Below are positions 20,401-30,274 of a stretch of 64,000 nt of DNA, piece by piece. The DNA is from Leguminivora glycinivorella. Its lineage: Eukaryota; Arthropoda; Insecta; Lepidoptera; Tortricidae. Location of the stretch: NCBI RefSeq assembly GCF_023078275.1, contig NC_062990.1, positions 3,983,549-4,047,548 on the forward strand, in the 5' to 3' direction. Below the pieces are notes generated by a model that saw nothing but the letters and a program-made list of their open reading frames with translations, was not told where the DNA came from and made no database searches. The stretch's first letter is position 1. Each line of letters starts with the position of its first letter. The position numbers were made by a program, and so were the translations under genes.

Positions 20401-22062
20401 GGGTTAGGGTTTTCTTGTGATCCTTAAGAGTAACGAAGAGGAGGGCTCGGGGGGCGAAGCCCCCAGCATAAAAGAAAGATTAACGTAGTATTTAAAATAA
20501 GTTGGGTTAGCGTTTTCTTGTGACCTTTAAGAGCAAACAAAGGGGGGCTCGGGGGGCGAAGCCCCCGCATAAAAGAAAGATCAACGTTGTTTTTAAAATA
20601 AGTTTTGTTAGCGTTTACTTGTGACCTTTAAGAGCAAACAAAGGGGGCTCGGGGGCGAAGCCCCCGCATGAAAGAAAGATCAACGTTGTATTTTAAATAA
20701 GTTGGTTTAGGGTTTTCTTGTGACCCTTAAGAGTAACGAAAAGGGGGCTCGGGGGCGAAGCCCCCGCATAAAAGAAAGATCAACGTAGTATTTAAAATAA
20801 GTTGGGTTAGGGTTTTCTTGTGACCTTTAAGAGCAAACAAAGGGGGCTCGGGGGCGAAGCCCCCGCATAAAAGAAAGATAAACGTTGTATTTAAAATAAG
20901 TTGGGTTAGGGTTTTCTTGTGACCCTTAAGAGTAACGAAAAGGGGGCTCGGGGGGCGAAGCCCCCCCGCATAAAAGAAAGATCAACGTAGTATTTAAGAT
21001 AAGTTGGGTTAGCGTTTTCTTGTGACCTTTAAGAGCAAACAAAGGGGGGCTCGGGGGGCGAAGCCCCCCGCATAAAAGAAAGATCAACGTTGTTTTTAAA
21101 ATAAGTTGGGTTAGCGTTTTCTTGTGACCTTTAAGAGCAAACAAAGGGGGGCTCGGGGGGCGAAGCCCCCGCATGAAAAAAGATCAACGTAGTATTTAAA
21201 ATAAGTTGGGTTAGGGTTTTCTTGTGATCCTTAAGAGTAACGAAGAGGAGGGCTCGGGGGGCGAAGCCCCCAGCATAAAAGAAAGATTAACGTAGTATTT
21301 AAAATAAGTTGGGTTAGCGTTTTCTTGTGACCTTTAAGAGCAAACAAAGGGGCTCGGGGGCGAAGCCCCCGCATAAAAGAAAGATCAACGTTGTATTTTA
21401 AATAAGTTGGTTTAGGGTTTTCTTGTGACCCTTAAGAGTAACGAAAAGGGGGCTCGGGGGCGAAGCCCCCGCATAAAAGAAAGATCAACGTAGTATTTAA
21501 AATAAGTTGGGTTAGGGTTTTCTTGTGACCTTTAAGAGCAAACAAGGGGGGCTCGGGGGCGAAGCCCCCGCATAAAAGAAAGATAAACGTTGTATTTAAA
21601 ATAAGTTGGGTTAGGGTTTTCTTGTGACCCTTAAGAGTAACGAAAAGGGGGCTCGGGGGCGAAGCCCCCGCATAAAAGAAAGATCAACGTAGTATTTAAG
21701 ATAAGTTGGGTTAGAGTTTTCTTGTGACCTTTAAGAGCAAACAAAGGGGGGCTCGTGGGGCGAAGCCCCCCACATAAAAGAAAGATAAACGTTGTATTTA
21801 AAATAAGTTGGGTTAGGGTTTTCTTGTTACCCTTAAGAGTAACGAAAAGGGGGGCTCGGGGGGCGAAGCCCCCCGCATAAAAGAAAGATTAACGTAGTAT
21901 TTAAAATAAGTAGGGTTAGCGTTTTCTTGTGACCTTTCAGAGCAAACAAAGGGGGGCTCGGGGGGCAAAGCCCCCCGCATAAAAGAAAGATCAACGTTGT
22001 ATTTAAAATAAGTTGGGTAATGGTTTTCCTGTGACCCTTAAGTGCAAATAAAGGGGGGCTCG
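17405..22062. repeat. Minisatellite array, about 46 units of ~100 bp, each with a GC hairpin
   Basis: Each unit is a G/C block (GGGGGCTCGGGGGGCGAAGC followed by CCCC) and an A+T-rich body: GCATGAAAGAAAGATCAACG, TAGTATTTAAGATAAGTTGG, GTTAGCGTTTTCTTGTGACC, TTTAAGAGCAAACAAA. GGGGGGC-GAA-GCCCCCC forms a perfect stem with a 3-base loop in many units. At least three body variants exist, ending CAAACAAA, TAAAGAAAA or TAACGAAAA. Unit lengths vary with the G and C runs and with one deletion near 18227 that removes the hairpin's left arm. Both array edges fall in the G-rich block. Long minus-strand frames of about 34-36 residues per unit come from the periodicity. Confidence 0.95.
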
Positions 22063-22254
22063 GCAAAAAAAAAAAATACTTAAATTTTGTTTGAATTAGT
22101 TGAAATGTGACAATATTTTCTAATCGAGTCAAACAAAATCCCACTAGCTGAGAGCTTCAAAACAATGTATGGCGAAAGTATGTCTCTCTAATGTCTTCAA
22201 AAAGTCCGCGATGGCACATGTCTATATTGTCTATCTTTTACGGATAACTTACTA
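22063..22254. other. Unique sequence to the right of the minisatellite
   Basis: Starts with an A12 run directly after the last broken hairpin. No gene or repeat recognised. Confidence 0.35.
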
Positions 22255-22680
22255 GGTATAGAATAGAATAGAATAGAATAAACATTTATTCGTGAACACA
22301 GACAAGACAAAGAACACATAATAACAACAAGACAGAAAGTAATGAAGTGCCACGAAATGGCCTCATCTCAGCGTGTTGCTGGTGACTTCCAGCGCTGATC
22401 TTCCGATGAGACCATCAAGTGAGAAAGATTCACGGAGGGTAACAGACAGAAGAAATGCAAAATATATGTGATACAAGAAAAATGGACTACAGTTAAAAAG
22501 AATAAAATTGAAAACATTACAAGAAAAATAACAACAGGCTGTGATATAAGAAAGATCTAAGTATACAAAAGAATAATTACAAACAGAACAGGACAGAACA
22601 CATTAAATTAATAAAAAGAAAAAAGGAAAGCGTCATACACCAGATCGCACACATAGCGTTCCATCGTTTGGTCGTACCAT
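22255..22680 (-). repeat. Probable LINE 3' UTR with (TTCTA)n tail
   Basis: Plus-strand (TAGAA)n at 22257-22280 followed by TAAACATTTATTCGTG is the mirror of a minus-strand 3' UTR ending in a simple repeat tail. The rest (AATGGCCTCATCTCAGCG etc.) is non-coding. The GCTAGTTGCAACTAGC palindrome at 22709-22724 lies just outside. Confidence 0.4.
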
Positions 22681-23008
22681 ACTATGGCTGTTCATTAAGG
22701 CGGCCATTGCTAGTTGCAACTAGCGCCAGCGGTAGCTACACTAACTAAGAGGCAGGTTCTGACAAGACAATAACAAACGTAATTTTATGTGAAAGCTAAA
22801 AATCAAAAAATCAAATGTATAAGTTTACATTATAAACATTTTTATGATAATACCGTAATAAGAAGGTAGCCGCTAGTTATTATTAAGTAGCAATTAGCAA
22901 TAAGTACACGTTAAGCCACAAATGGCATGTAAAATCCGCCTACTTGAAATAATTTTATGTATAAATGTTTAAAGGTATTTATTTCATTATTAATGACTAA
23001 AAAGTATA

Positions 23009-23194
23009 AAATAAATTAATAGTTTAAAAAACACTATAAAACACGCTTTTATAAATGCACGTAAAAGCCAAAAATAAATTATGGATCGTTCAAGTTGTCT
23101 CTATTTGTGAGCTGAAGTTTAAAAACTATGTGCTTTTAATTATAATATTTGATTGTAAAAGCGTGGGGCGCTGGAACAGGAAAGACTTTCTTGT
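23009..23194. repeat. Left arm of a ~185-bp inverted repeat
   Basis: Its inverse complement lies at 23607-23790. Over the core from CACGCTTTTATAAATGC to GCGCTGGAACAGG I could find no mismatch. Ends fray at AAATAAATTAAT (outer) and AAAGACTTT (inner). Confidence 0.85.
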
Positions 23195-23606
23195 AAACAA
23201 ATACTAATTCGAACTTCCTGGCGAATGAAGTTGCATAAGAACATAACGTTTACATATGCCGCCTAAGGGTTACCAAAGAGAACCAAAGATATCTCGTCCA
23301 CGAACAAGAACTCTGCATCCTGTCACTGTAGACACTTTCCCCTTTTGTACTTTGATTACCGGAAAAAAGCGGCGTTCTAAGTGTCGGTGACTGTCGACTC
23401 TCCTCGCTACTAGCGCATATTTTGTCTGAGTTCGACAAACTGGTACCTACTTTGAACACTGACTTTTAATTGATTTGACTGTTTAATGTAGAACCTACTA
23501 GTCATGCTGCAACTCCAGTTAGCGCGTCAATCTGTGTAACCTCCTTCCCGTAACATAGCATAATTTGATTTATCAGCAAGTTATACTTATATATTCTGTG
23601 GTTATA
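23195..23606. other. Spacer between the two arms of the inverted repeat
   Basis: About 410 bp, less A+T-rich than its surroundings. No protein or known element recognised. Two short minus-strand frames lie here but show no family features. Confidence 0.5.
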
Positions 23607-23790
23607 CAAAAAGTCTTTCCTGTTCCAGCGCCCCACGCTTTTACAATCAAATATTATAATTAAAAGCACATAGTTTTTAAACTTCAGCTCACAAATAGAG
23701 ACAACTTGAACGATCCATAATTTATTTTTGGCTTTTACGTGCATTTATAAAAGCGTGTTTTATAGTGTTTTTTAAACTATTAATTTATTT
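23607..23790. repeat. Right arm of the ~185-bp inverted repeat
   Basis: Inverse complement of 23009-23194; see the left arm. Confidence 0.85.
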
Positions 23791-24009
23791 AATTATGCAA
23801 TCAATAATGATTAAATAAATAAACAATATTTCTAGCTTTGTCATGGGAACTGCTAAGGATCCTGCGAATGTATTAGGTATAATTTAGATGTTTTTAAATC
23901 ACTACTGAAAAGACATATTTTAAGTAAGCACACTCCATCATAGGCAGGTGAGATTAATGTAAAATGTTGGAGATTTGTATCAAAAATGAAGAAGCATACC
24001 AATTACTTT

Positions 24010-24240
24010 ATCTTTCAGTACGTATGGTAAATTTTTTTACGCACTAGTGCGACAAGTGGTTCGTTTCTGGTCAGCTCGTAACTTCGGAGGGCCATCTTTA
24101 CTGAAACCCGATACACGTGCGAAAAGAAAATTCGTCACTCGTGTCGATTTAAAACACTCCCTTCGGTCGTGTTTTAATTTATCGTCACTCGTTTCGAACT
24201 TCCTCTTTTTGACAATTGTATTGTAATGTACTATTTCTCT
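24010..24240. repeat. 'CGCACTAGTGCG' foldback family, partial copy
   Basis: TTACGCACTAGTGCGAC, TAACTTCGGAGGGCCATC, CGATACACGTGCGAAAAG, ACACTCCCTTCGGTCGTG and ATTGTATTGTAATGTACT match, in order, the right-hand part of the complete copy at 40454-40763. Confidence 0.6.
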
Positions 24241-24894
24241 TCTCCGTGGGAAATGTCAATTTTCAGCTCTCTGAATTGTGTTTTTGCGACTTCCCTATTA
24301 TTACAAAAAATATAAGGCACATTTGTGATCAATACGGCAGAAAATGCCGATCCGCCATTGGCTTCTACAGCCACCATAACCGATGTAGGCTGTAGACTGC
24401 CTACTCATAATACCTACCTCTTAATCGCTGCAAGTGCTGCATCTATCATCACGAAAGATGCTGAGGCCAATGATGATCAATTTCTACATCAATTGCCTCT
24501 TCATTTCTACATCAATTTCTACATCAATTTCTACATCAATTGCCTCTTCACTGTTTAAAAACGAAAAGTATAAAAAATCGCTTAATTTCTACTTCTCTTT
24601 CGCCAATCCCAATGCTCTTTCACTTAACCTCAAACGCTAGAAAACGCAGAATCAAAGGAAAAGCAAAAAAAACTCTAATCAAGGCAAATTGCTTATTCCA
24701 CGGCTTGTTCGCTGCACGCTGTATAGCCGTGCAAAAACAGGACGCACCCTGTACATGATGCAATTTACATAGATACGATGCCACCCGGCAAACAAGAAAA
24801 ACAAGGTGCGGACACACAGACGCGTACTTCGTCAAACATGCTCGTTAATATTAAAAATGTGACAGTACCTATAAATATTTGTAAAATCACAGAC
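24241..24894. other. No gene supported
   Basis: Short overlapping frames between 24325 and 24835 lie partly in a (TTTCTACATCAA)n simple repeat (24488-24540). None carries a recognisable motif. Confidence 0.35.
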
Positions 24895-25690
24895 CTAGAC
24901 TTAGAAGAAAGAAGTTCATCTATTTGTATAGGGGCCGAGCGTGTCAGATTTTGTACTGAAGTTTTAAATATGTCTCAGGCCCCTTGAGTGTTCATAATTT
25001 TTGTGCTGTTGCAATTAAATATGACGTAACCAGGCATTTTTAGGGTTCCGTAGTCAACTAGGAACCCTTATAGTTTCGCCATGTCTGTCTGTCCGTCCGT
25101 CCGTCCGCGGATAATCTCAGTAACCGTAAGCACTAGGAAGCTGAAATTTGGTACCAGTATGTATATCAATCACGCCAACAAAGTGTAAAATAAAAAATTT
25201 AAAAAAATGATTTATTAGGGTACCCCCCCCCCTACATGTAAAGTGGGGGCTGATATTTTTTTTCATTCCAACCCCAACGTGTGATATATTGTTGGATAGG
25301 TATTTAAAAATGAATAAGGGTTTACTAAGATCGTTTTTTGATAATATTAATATTTTCGGAAATAATCGCTCCTAAAGGAAAAAAAGTACGTCCCCCCCCT
25401 CTAACTTTTGAACCATATGTTTAAAAAATATGAAAAAAATTACAAAAGTAGAACTTTATAAAGACTTTCTAGGAAAATTATTTTGAACTTGATAGGTTCA
25501 GTAGTTTTTGAGAAAAATACGAAAAACTACGGAACCCTACACTGAGCGTGGCCCGACACGCTCTTGGCCGGTTTTAATGTATTTGTTGACTTCAACTTAC
25601 AAAAACTCAGTGGAGTGGACGGACAACTCAGTGGATGTTACTGAGTTAATTTGACACGCTAAGTAGATACCTACGTTTGCTTGATCTAGT
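24895..25690 (+). repeat. Dispersed repeat 'GGGGCCGAGCGTGTC', copy interrupted by a MITE
   Basis: The left part (24910-25042: TATAGGGGCCGAGCGTGTCA, ATGTCTCAGGC, TTTGTGCTGTTGCAATT) and the right part (25572-25690: GACTTCAACTTACAAAAACT, GGACGGACAACTCAGTGG, TTTGACACGCTAAGTAG) are contiguous in the reverse-orientation paralogue at 40930-41230. An open frame at 24778-24987 overlaps it and is not a gene. Confidence 0.65.
25043..25571 (-). mobile_element. MITE-like element, CCGGCC family, copy 2
   Basis: Reverse of 1595-2126. It begins GGGTTCCGTAGTCAACTAGG and ends GCTCTTGGCCGG. TTTTA lies on both sides (left 25038-25042, right 25572-25576), agreeing with the A/T-rich target duplication of copy 1. 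Confidence 0.75.
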
Positions 25691-25799
25691 GTGTAAAATC
25701 GTTTCCAACAGAGCTTAGTCTGACAACATGGCAACGATCTGATAGCGCTGCCAAAAAATGGGTTAAGTAATCGTCATAAATTAATATAAATTTGCACTG

Positions 25800-25915
25800 G
25801 AGGCTAGAGGGTCACAATCGCTGCCAATGGAGCCTGGCGTGACTCTAGGTGTGTCATCCTCCTTGCGTTATCCCGGCATTAAATTTGCCACGGCTCATGG
25901 GACGGACTAGGTGTG
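25800..25915 (-). repeat. RTE-type 3' tail fragment
   Basis: The minus strand reads GTCCCATGAGCCGTGGCAAA, then AATGCCGGGATAACGCAAGG and AGGATGACAC. This is the same tail as at 15438-15495 in opposite orientation. Confidence 0.6.
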
Positions 25916-26494
25916 TATATAATATTTTACCAACGTATCGAATGTCTACCTCTGAATCACAGTTTCGTATTCTTCCTTTAGTTGGAGTGGCACTAAAACT
26001 TGGCCAGTGTCATAATGTGCCTACCTGTTAACCTTAATAAAATACCTATAGGCGTTTGATTTCGTAAACTTTCATTTATTATTTTAAATACGGGTTATGT
26101 CTGTTTCGGAAATTTATGCACTAAGACTGACTTAAGCGTACAGTCTATCTGGCCAAACAAAGTAGAAATTAAAAAGTGGCAAAATGTAGCAAAAACCTAT
26201 TCTACCCAATTAAGGCCAGCACGGTTAACACAATCATGATTGCTGCGAGAGTATGTCGTCGCGATATAGACAACCCGTCCTTATGCCATTAATACAGTTA
26301 GAAGAAGACGTGTCATCTATCTCGCGGCGACATATTCTCGCGGCCATCATGTGCTAGGCCTACTGCTGCTGTAACTAAATAAATGCTGTAAGTTTTAGAC
26401 TAATGATACCTACTAATTAACCTTCTTTATATTCTACTTCTTCGGTATTTGACGGATTCGGTACTCGGTAGTGTCACACCTCAAACAATTGCGA

Positions 26495-26700
26495 TCCAAT
26501 ATATGAAAGAGGCACGTTCCTACGCACACAGTCTAAGCTCGTGTATGCAAACGCGTACCATGCTTGTATGAGTGAGATAAGACAGGTCGACTGGTCGCGT
26601 TTTTGACAGGCGGCAACCGAAAGCGGTGAACGGCACTTTCAGCGGGGAGCGGGAGTGGCCATACTGTAAGATAGTACTCTTTATTAGTGAGTATGTTTAG
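26495..26700. repeat. Dispersed repeat (GAACGCGTACCATGC family), uninterrupted copy
   Basis: Has CTACGCACACAGTCTAAGCT, AACGCGTACCATGCTTGTAT, GAGTGAGATAAGACAGGTCG and GGGGAGCGGGAGTGG in one continuous run. It serves as the empty-site reference for the SINE at 13935-14189. Confidence 0.65.
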
Positions 26701-26785
26701 TAAAACGTCCCACTTTGCCAGTTACCATTCAGGCGAGATTTACTTGTATATGAATAAATAGCAATCAACAACACACTCTTTTTTT

Positions 26786-26910
26786 TAAATTATAAATGGG
26801 CTTACTCTTGGCCACAGACTAGCCAAAGGCAAAGACGTGGCCTACGATGGAGTGAGCTCGCCCAGAAGATGCCTATTTATTCTTGATTTGAAGGTTGCCG
26901 GGTTACTCAC
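26786..26910 (-). mobile_element. 5'-truncated LINE 3' end, same family as 5499-5845
   Basis: Matches 5500-5618 over the 3' UTR and the final codons (GCCCATTTATAATTTAAAAA end, CGTAGGCCACGTCTTTGCC, GGGCGAGCTCACTCC, AACCCGGCAACCTTC). It stops abruptly inside a hairpin at 26892-26933. Confidence 0.75.
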
Positions 26911-26933
26911 TAATGTGAGTAACCCGGCAACCT
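26892..26933. repeat. Perfect 19-bp hairpin at the LINE truncation point
   Basis: AGGTTGCCGGGTTACTCAC (26892-26910), loop TAAT, then the exact inverse complement (26915-26933). The left half is LINE sequence shared with about 5600; the right half is an inverted copy of it. Confidence 0.85.
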
Positions 26934-26992
26934 GCTTCGTCATTCTATCTGTCCGTGTGTCTCCTCCACGCCCCGTAGTGTAAACTGTTGTA

Positions 26993-27125
26993 TTCTAACA
27001 TATGTTGCATGTTAACTAGATTGTGTCGTTATTGACTGATACTGCCCGATGCCAGTGGAATATGTAGCCAAAACATAACTAACTTTATTGGACACTGTAT
27101 TTTGAAGGTAAAACTATGGTTTTGT
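26993..27125 (+). repeat. Diverged direct repeat, partner at 27925-28045
   Basis: ATATGTTGCATGTTAACTAG, ATTGTGTCGTTATTGACTG and TGCCCGATGCCA correspond to ATATGTTGGATGCTAACTAA, ATTGTGTTTTTAACTAAT and TGCCCAATGCCA. Class unknown. Confidence 0.5.
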
Positions 27126-27172
27126 TTATATTTCTGACTTTTCAGAGCGTATATTTTAGAGCCCGTTTTTTT

Positions 27173-27416
27173 GCCCGTGTGGTGACGGGTTAAGAATTTC
27201 ACCACCCCCTTTCTTGCCGTGGGTGTCGTAGAAAGCGACTGAGGGGTATGGGTTAAATTGTGGCGTAGGCGAGAGGCTGGCAACCTGTCACTTTAATGTC
27301 ACAGTTTCGTTTTCTTTCAACCCCTTATTTGCCAAGAGTGGTACTGAAACTTGAGTAGTTTCATGTGCTCTGCCTACCCCTTCATGAAATACAGGCGTGA
27401 TTGTATGTATGTATAT
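27173..27416 (+). mobile_element. SINE-like repeat ending (TATG)n, copy 2, full length
   Basis: Runs from GCCCGTGTGGTGACGGGTTA through AATTTCACCACCCCCTTTCT, GTGGGTGTCGTAG, GTGGCGTAGGCGAGAGGCTG, CACAGTTTCGTTTTCTTTCA and GTAGTTTCATGTGCTCTGCC to GCGTGATTGTATGTATGTAT. I see no clear tRNA boxes. The simple (TATG)n end suggests mobilisation by an RTE-like LINE, which is an inference. Confidence 0.7.
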
Positions 27417-27537
27417 TTTAAAGAATAATGGACTGTACTGATAGAAATACAGGTAGGTAGTTTTAATTTAGAAGTACCTACGCGTGAACGTGGACTATCG
27501 AAACATGATAAAAAGTCCTGTAAGGTACAGCGGGGCA

Positions 27538-27738
27538 AATCTCGACTGGGGGCTGGGGGGCAATTGTAACTGATCCATTTTTTCCACTATTACACTATGA
27601 TGTTGAGTTCTACATGTATCCACTGAACACGCCTACGATATGATACCGGTGGACACTCTATTTAATAATGCAAACATTGTAAAACATGGAAAAAATGGAC
27701 CAGTTACATTTGCTACCCAGTCGAGATTTACCCCGCTG
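27538..27738. mobile_element. TA-flanked MITE, 201 bp
   Basis: CAGCGGGGCAAATCTCGACT at the left is matched by the inverse complement at the right (CAGTCGAGATTTACCCCGCT, then G) with one mismatch. TA flanks at 27536-27537 and 27739-27740. Confidence 0.8.
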
Positions 27739-27740
27739 TA

Positions 27741-27876
27741 CAGTCAACCAATTTGAATCCTAGGCCACTGTAGAACCTTTGCACAGTAAACGTCAATGTG
27801 ACTTCTTATGGCAAATAGAACATGGTTTAAATGAGACAGGGTTCTAGAGTGGCCTAGGATTCAAATTGGTTGACCG
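27741..27876. mobile_element. TA-flanked MITE 'CAGTCAACC' family, 136 bp, copy 1
   Basis: CAGTCAACCAATTTGAATCC, then TAGGCCACT, forms the left arm. The right arm is its near-perfect inverse complement. It shares the TA at 27739-27740 with the preceding MITE and has TA at 27877-27878. A second copy is at 41788-41923. Confidence 0.8.
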
Positions 27877-27924
27877 TACCTTATGTCAAGACTGTCTAAA
27901 TGTGTAGAATAGAACAGGTTAATA

Positions 27925-28045
27925 GTAATAATATGTTGGATGCTAACTAAATTGTGTTTTTAACTAATAATGCCCAATGCCATACCCAAAAATAGCTTAC
28001 TGTAAACAGTGAATGGTGAAAACATAGTTTAATTTTATTAGGTGA
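27925..28045 (+). repeat. Diverged direct repeat, partner at 26993-27125
   Basis: See partner. Confidence 0.5.
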
Positions 28046-28409
28046 CGATTGTTGTCTTTTATTGCAATTTTTATAACGTAGTGTTCGCAAGAATTGGCAA
28101 CGATAAAACTGAGAGCGAAAATTTAAATAGGCTAGTTTCCTATACTTAAAATAAAATATTTCATGCCGTGCACGAAATAAAGGTCTGTGGATTTAGAAGA
28201 AAAATATGGACAGTAGTTATGTTTAAACATAATTTCTATTTAATAAGTCAAAGAGAAAGATATAGAGTAAATGAATTGACCGCGACGTCACTCCTCAGTA
28301 TTTCATAGTAATTCCATATTAGCAAATCGTTTTGACAGTTCTTAAAAAGAAGCGGATTTATTAGGAAACTAGCCTAGGATTGTAACACCTAAGGTAAGTA
28401 AGTAAAGTG

Positions 28410-28755
28410 ACACTTCCGGTTCGGGTGCCATCTTAGCGGCATCGTGTCGTGAATAATTTCTCCTTCTTTTGCTCATTAATGTTGTTTAAAGTGTAATATC
28501 GATAGCTTATTATGCAGTAAACTAATGTTATAGTGAGAAGCTGATGAAGAATTAATCTCGAAACGCGTTTAGCCCCTTTTTTGTCATCGACGGCCGATAG
28601 TCCACGTGCCCTTGTAAAATCTAGCTATCAATTTACAAGTGCCAACTACCGAACAACGTCGCACTTACCGTACCAAAATCTAAAACAATTAGCTTATATC
28701 ACCTTGACACTGGCAAAATAGTCCCACCAAATGGGACTGAGGACATTTATATATA
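28410..28755 (+). repeat. Dispersed repeat 'CTCGAAACGCGTTTAGCC', copy 1
   Basis: TTCCGGTTCGGGTGCCATCT, TTGTTTAAAGTGTAATATCG, ATAGTGAGAAGCTGATGAAG, CTCGAAACGCGTTTAGCC, GTAAAATCTAGCTATCAATT and CACCTTGACACTGGC all recur in order at 48232-48565. About 340 bp, non-coding, class unknown. Confidence 0.75.
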
Positions 28756-29069
28756 AAAAAAAAGTAAGTAAAGTAAGTACGTACGTAGTAAGGCGTAGGA
28801 AAATACTGATGAGTGGTGAATATGGAAAATCAGTCGCTGTAAATCCTGTACAAATAAAAACTTTTTCTTCAAAAGTCTTTTCGAATTGGCAAACGGCAAT
28901 CAACCTCAATATATTTGAAGTTAATTTAAGGTTTATACGTCTTCCAAGAGTTCCAAGTTATAAGATATCAAGTTATTTTGGTCGAAGTGGAGGGAAACCT
29001 ACAAAATGTCGCCTTCGTGAAATCTTATTAACTAAGAAAGTAAGGACAGTAAATTGTGGAAAACAGTAG
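28756..29069 (+). other. Open frame of unknown significance
   Basis: A frame open from about 28731 to 29069 encodes a basic stretch including VVRRRKILMSGEYGKSVAV and GGKPTKCRLREILLTKK. I do not recognise the family. It begins within the preceding dispersed repeat and is followed about 80 bp later by a LINE-style tail (GTGCAATAAAGAG then (TATTG)n). It could be a remnant of a retroelement or a chance frame. No upstream promoter or splice site stands out. Confidence 0.2.
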
Positions 29070-29124
29070 TGCATGATAAAATAATCACTAAAGTTGAACG
29101 AGGAATAACAGAACCTATAGAATA

Positions 29125-29175
29125 TTACTTGTAAACTATGTGAGGTGTGCAATAAAGAGTATTGTATTGTATTGT
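29125..29175 (+). repeat. LINE-style 3' end with (TATTG)n tail
   Basis: GGTGTGCAATAAAGAGTATT followed by repeated GTATT units, with a polyadenylation-like AATAAA just before the simple repeat. Confidence 0.45.
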
Positions 29176-29417
29176 ATTGTAATATTTACCTAGAAGTTAG
29201 TATCGTTTTCTTGAGTAAGATTTTAACTTCAAAGATTTATTTTTTTATTCGAAACGCCAATTCAGACACTGACCAATTGAGCAAAGTAAGCATTTCTGGG
29301 GTAGCAATAATGCACGTAAACTATTTACATTCATCTTGTACATCTACACATTATAAGATATGTTTAGGTGATTTATTTGAGAGTTCAGAATATTGCTATT
29401 GTAATACAAGTTAAAAC

Positions 29418-29560
29418 AGTAGTAGTAGTAATACACTTTATTGTACAAAGATAAGAACACACACAGTAAAGAAAAAAAAGAACACACACATCATTCATCA
29501 TTGGCTGGTCAAACAGTGGTTAGTTGAGCATGCGTTCTATGACCACAAAGAGTTCTTTAA
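29418..29560 (-). repeat. LINE-style 3' end with (TAC)n tail
   Basis: On the minus strand the sequence ends in TTGTACAATAAAGTGTATTA followed by CTACTACTAC, the mirror of the tail at 29125-29175. Confidence 0.45.
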
Positions 29561-29661
29561 ATTAAAAACTTAGATATAAGATAAGTTTTGATAAAATAAC
29601 CTACATTATGTTGTAGAAGAAACTTAATATTTAGATACCGCTGTATAAAATTATGTGACTT

Positions 29662-29778
29662 GTACATATAATCACGCCTGTATCCCATAAAGGGGTAGGC
29701 AGAGCACATGAAACTACTAAAGCTTCAGGGCCACTCTTGGCAAATAAGGGGTTAAAAGAAAACGAAACTTGTGACTTG
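29662..29778 (-). repeat. SINE-like repeat ending (TATG)n, copy 3 (partial)
   Basis: TCACGCCTGTATCCCATAAA, GGGGTAGGCAGAGCACATG and GCCACTCTTGGCAAATAAGG. Truncated after AACGAAACTTGTGACTT. Confidence 0.65.
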
Positions 29779-30047
29779 TAATTTGTATTATTAAAATATT
29801 ATGATTGTAGTTGCTTTCGTTGAGTCAATTCGTTTAACCTCGAGATTGTATTAAATACAACTGTTGTTTGTATGTTTTTCATTATTCTATGTAAATGAGT
29901 TTGTAAGATAGAAATGTAAGACTGCGCAGCGAGGGATAGTTCAACAACCAATAGAATCATCTTTCAGCACACATCTCTGATCGGATAGCTTTACGGGGCA
30001 TATTTTCACTCAATACGTGGTCGCTGCCTATTGGTGTTCCTTTCTTA

Positions 30048-30218
30048 CTCACATACATACATACAATCACGCCTGTATCCCATAAAGGGGCAGAGCACAC
30101 AAAACTACCAAAGCTTCAGTGCCACTCCTGGCAAATAAAGGGTTGAAAGAAAACGAAACTGTGACATTGCAGTGACAGGTTGCCAGCCTCTCGCCTACGC
30201 CACAATATAACCCACATG
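30048..30218 (-). repeat. SINE-like repeat ending (TATG)n, copy 4
   Basis: Starts with three ACAT units, then ACAATCACGCCTGTATCCC, and continues to CTCGCCTACGCCACAATATA. The 5' third is missing. Confidence 0.65.
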
Positions 30219-30274
30219 TAAGATAAATATAAATAACTGACTGAAGAAGTCGACTGGCGGCAGCGTATACAGTG

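Noticed and set aside
17405..22062. Long minus-strand frames across the minisatellite that look like a repeat protein
   Set aside because: The frames follow from unit lengths often divisible by three and the scarcity of stops in one phase of the unit. They shift frame between blocks, lack a start context and have no known domain.
17405..22062. Telomeric repeat, because units contain GGGTTAGGGTTTT
   Set aside because: Insect telomeres are (TTAGG)n in direct tandem. Here the motif occurs once per ~100-bp unit within other sequence.
17405..22062. CRISPR array, because of regular repeats with a palindromic part
   Set aside because: The A+T-rich parts between hairpins are near-identical, not unique spacers, and the genome is eukaryotic.
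24778..24987. Small protein of 69 residues starting MPPGKQEK
   Set aside because: Its second half lies in a dispersed repeat (copy at 40930-41230) where the frame is not kept.
29145..29414. 89-residue plus-strand frame
   Set aside because: Begins within a LINE-style (TATTG)n tail and has no recognisable feature.
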